A stretch of DNA of 41,049 bases from Planctomycetaceae bacterium. GTDB lineage: Bacteria > Planctomycetota > Planctomycetia > Planctomycetales > Planctomycetaceae. The notes below the pieces were generated by a model. The model was not told where the DNA came from and did no database searches. It worked only from the letters and a program-made list of their open reading frames with translations. Positions 40,444 to 41,049 of this stretch are shown in pieces. A program made the position numbers and the translations under genes. Each line of letters begins with the position of its first letter. The first letter of the stretch is position 1. Location of the stretch: the NCBI GenBank assembly GCA_020850695.1, contig JADZEF010000120.1, positions 1-41,049 of the forward strand. Direction: 5' to 3'.

Positions 40444-41049
40444 ATGTCTCGCACCTTTCGCGCTCTCTTCACGCAGCCAATCCTCGCGACCCTCTCCTCG
40501 CTGGCTCTTGTGCTGACGTTCGTCACGCCGGGCCACTCGCAGGAGGCCGCGAAGGCCGACCCCGGCACGGCGGAGGCGAAGCCCGGCGAGAAGCCCGACG
40601 GCAAGGTGCCTGTCCCCGTCATCACGTCGCTCCCGCGGATCCCCGCGACCATCCACGACTCCCTCCAGTCGCGCAACTTCGCCGAGGCCGTGAAGCGGAT
40701 CGACGCCGAGCTGAAGACCGGCACGGCGACGGTGCCCGACTATCTTCTCTACCTGAAAGGACGAGCCCAGACCGAGCTGGCCAACTACGACGACGCGACC
40801 GCCACATTCAACACGCTGGAAAAGGAACACGCGAAAAGCGTGTGGGCCGCACGATCCCGCTTCGGCCGGGCCGACATCCTTTCGCGACAGCGCGACTACC
40901 GCGCGGCGGCCGAACTCTACCGTGTCGAAGCCGAGCGGCTTCTTTCCGCCGGGCGTCGCGACGAGCTGACCGGCGTCATCCTCGAATTCGCCGACCGCTA
41001 CTTTGAAGGTGTCCCCGCAAAGGATCCATCACAGAAGAAGCAGCCCGAC
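40444..41049 (+). CDS. N-terminal part of an exported TPR-like protein (3' end outside window)
   Basis: The frame from ATG 40444 is open to the end of the window, giving 202 residues. AAGGAA lies about nine bases upstream. A signal peptide is clear (ILATLSSLALVLTFVTPGHS). Next is an acidic/lysine linker (AAKADPGTAEAKPGEKPDGK), then helices with TPR spacing: YLLYLKGRAQTELANYDDA, ARSRFGRADILSRQRDYRAA and 'AELYRVEAERLLSAGRRDEL'. In planctomycetes such N-termini often begin much larger exported proteins, including alpha-2-macroglobulin-like ones, but that part is not visible here. The function is unknown. Confidence 0.8.
   Translation, partial: MSRTFRALFTQPILATLSSLALVLTFVTPGHSQEAAKADPGTAEAKPGEKPDGKVPVPVITSLPRIPATIHDSLQSRNFAEAVKRIDAELKTGTATVPDYLLYLKGRAQTELANYDDATATFNTLEKEHAKSVWAARSRFGRADILSRQRDYRAAAELYRVEAERLLSAGRRDELTGVILEFADRYFEGVPAKDPSQKKQPD

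Overview
The window is high-GC bacterial DNA that almost certainly comes from a planctomycete (phylum Planctomycetota, PVC superphylum). Several hallmarks point the same way. There are two giant secreted PSCyt1-DUF1549-DUF1553 proteins, two DUF1501 proteins with twin-arginine-like signals, and a DUF1559 pseudopilin-like protein. There is also the PVC-specific small basic protein (5304-5558) and many secreted degradative enzymes. I cannot place it below order level. No rRNA, tRNA, CRISPR array, transposase, integrase or phage gene was found, so this looks like ordinary chromosome carrying many small palindromic repeats.

Layout. 1-6500: the 3' end of a small protein, then a run of minus-strand genes: a DUF6630-like protein, a secreted protein of unknown function, a lipoprotein with an HEGGH zincin-like motif, a PQQ/beta-propeller protein, the PVC small basic protein and a small zinc-ribbon membrane protein. 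6500-14000: a PSCyt1/DUF1549/DUF1553 giant, then a RimK-like ATP-grasp ligase and a Ski2-like helicase, both on the minus strand and separated by two REPIN-like repeats. 14500-24430: a second PSCyt1 giant, a TacA/TacT-type toxin-antitoxin pair on the opposite strand, DUF1501, an FtsQ-like membrane protein, a possible SUKH-type protein, a second DUF1501 and a DUF1294 membrane protein. 24540-24760: a 220-bp nested palindrome. 24849-30942: minus-strand S9 peptidase, a membrane MutS-like ATPase and a PAS-GAF-receiver protein. 31350-34763: plus-strand sialidase and beta-helix protein. 34872-39934: minus-strand CocE/NonD hydrolase, HpcH/HpaI aldolase, CoaC-type decarboxylase and DUF1559. 40444-end: the start of an exported TPR-like protein.

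How the genes may work together. The PSCyt1/DUF1549/DUF1553 and DUF1501 proteins are usually encoded side by side in planctomycetes and are thought to act in the cell envelope, probably on complex polysaccharide. The sialidase/beta-helix pair, the S9 peptidase and the CocE-like hydrolase fit a scavenging lifestyle on host or algal glycans and peptides. The helicase, MutS-like ATPase and receiver protein are intracellular housekeeping or regulatory functions.

The most unusual structure is in the repeats. Hairpins headed by GTAG recur at several loci with different stems but similar TCC or CTCC loops. One inverted pair (11408-11580) shows a compensatory T:A to G:C change between its arms, which suggests a REP/REPIN-like element whose hairpin shape matters. 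No strong case for a wholly new multi-gene system was found. The toxin-antitoxin pair sitting between a DUF1549 gene and its usual DUF1501 partner, the membrane-embedded MutS-like ATPase and the FtsQ-like protein are the best gene-level leads.
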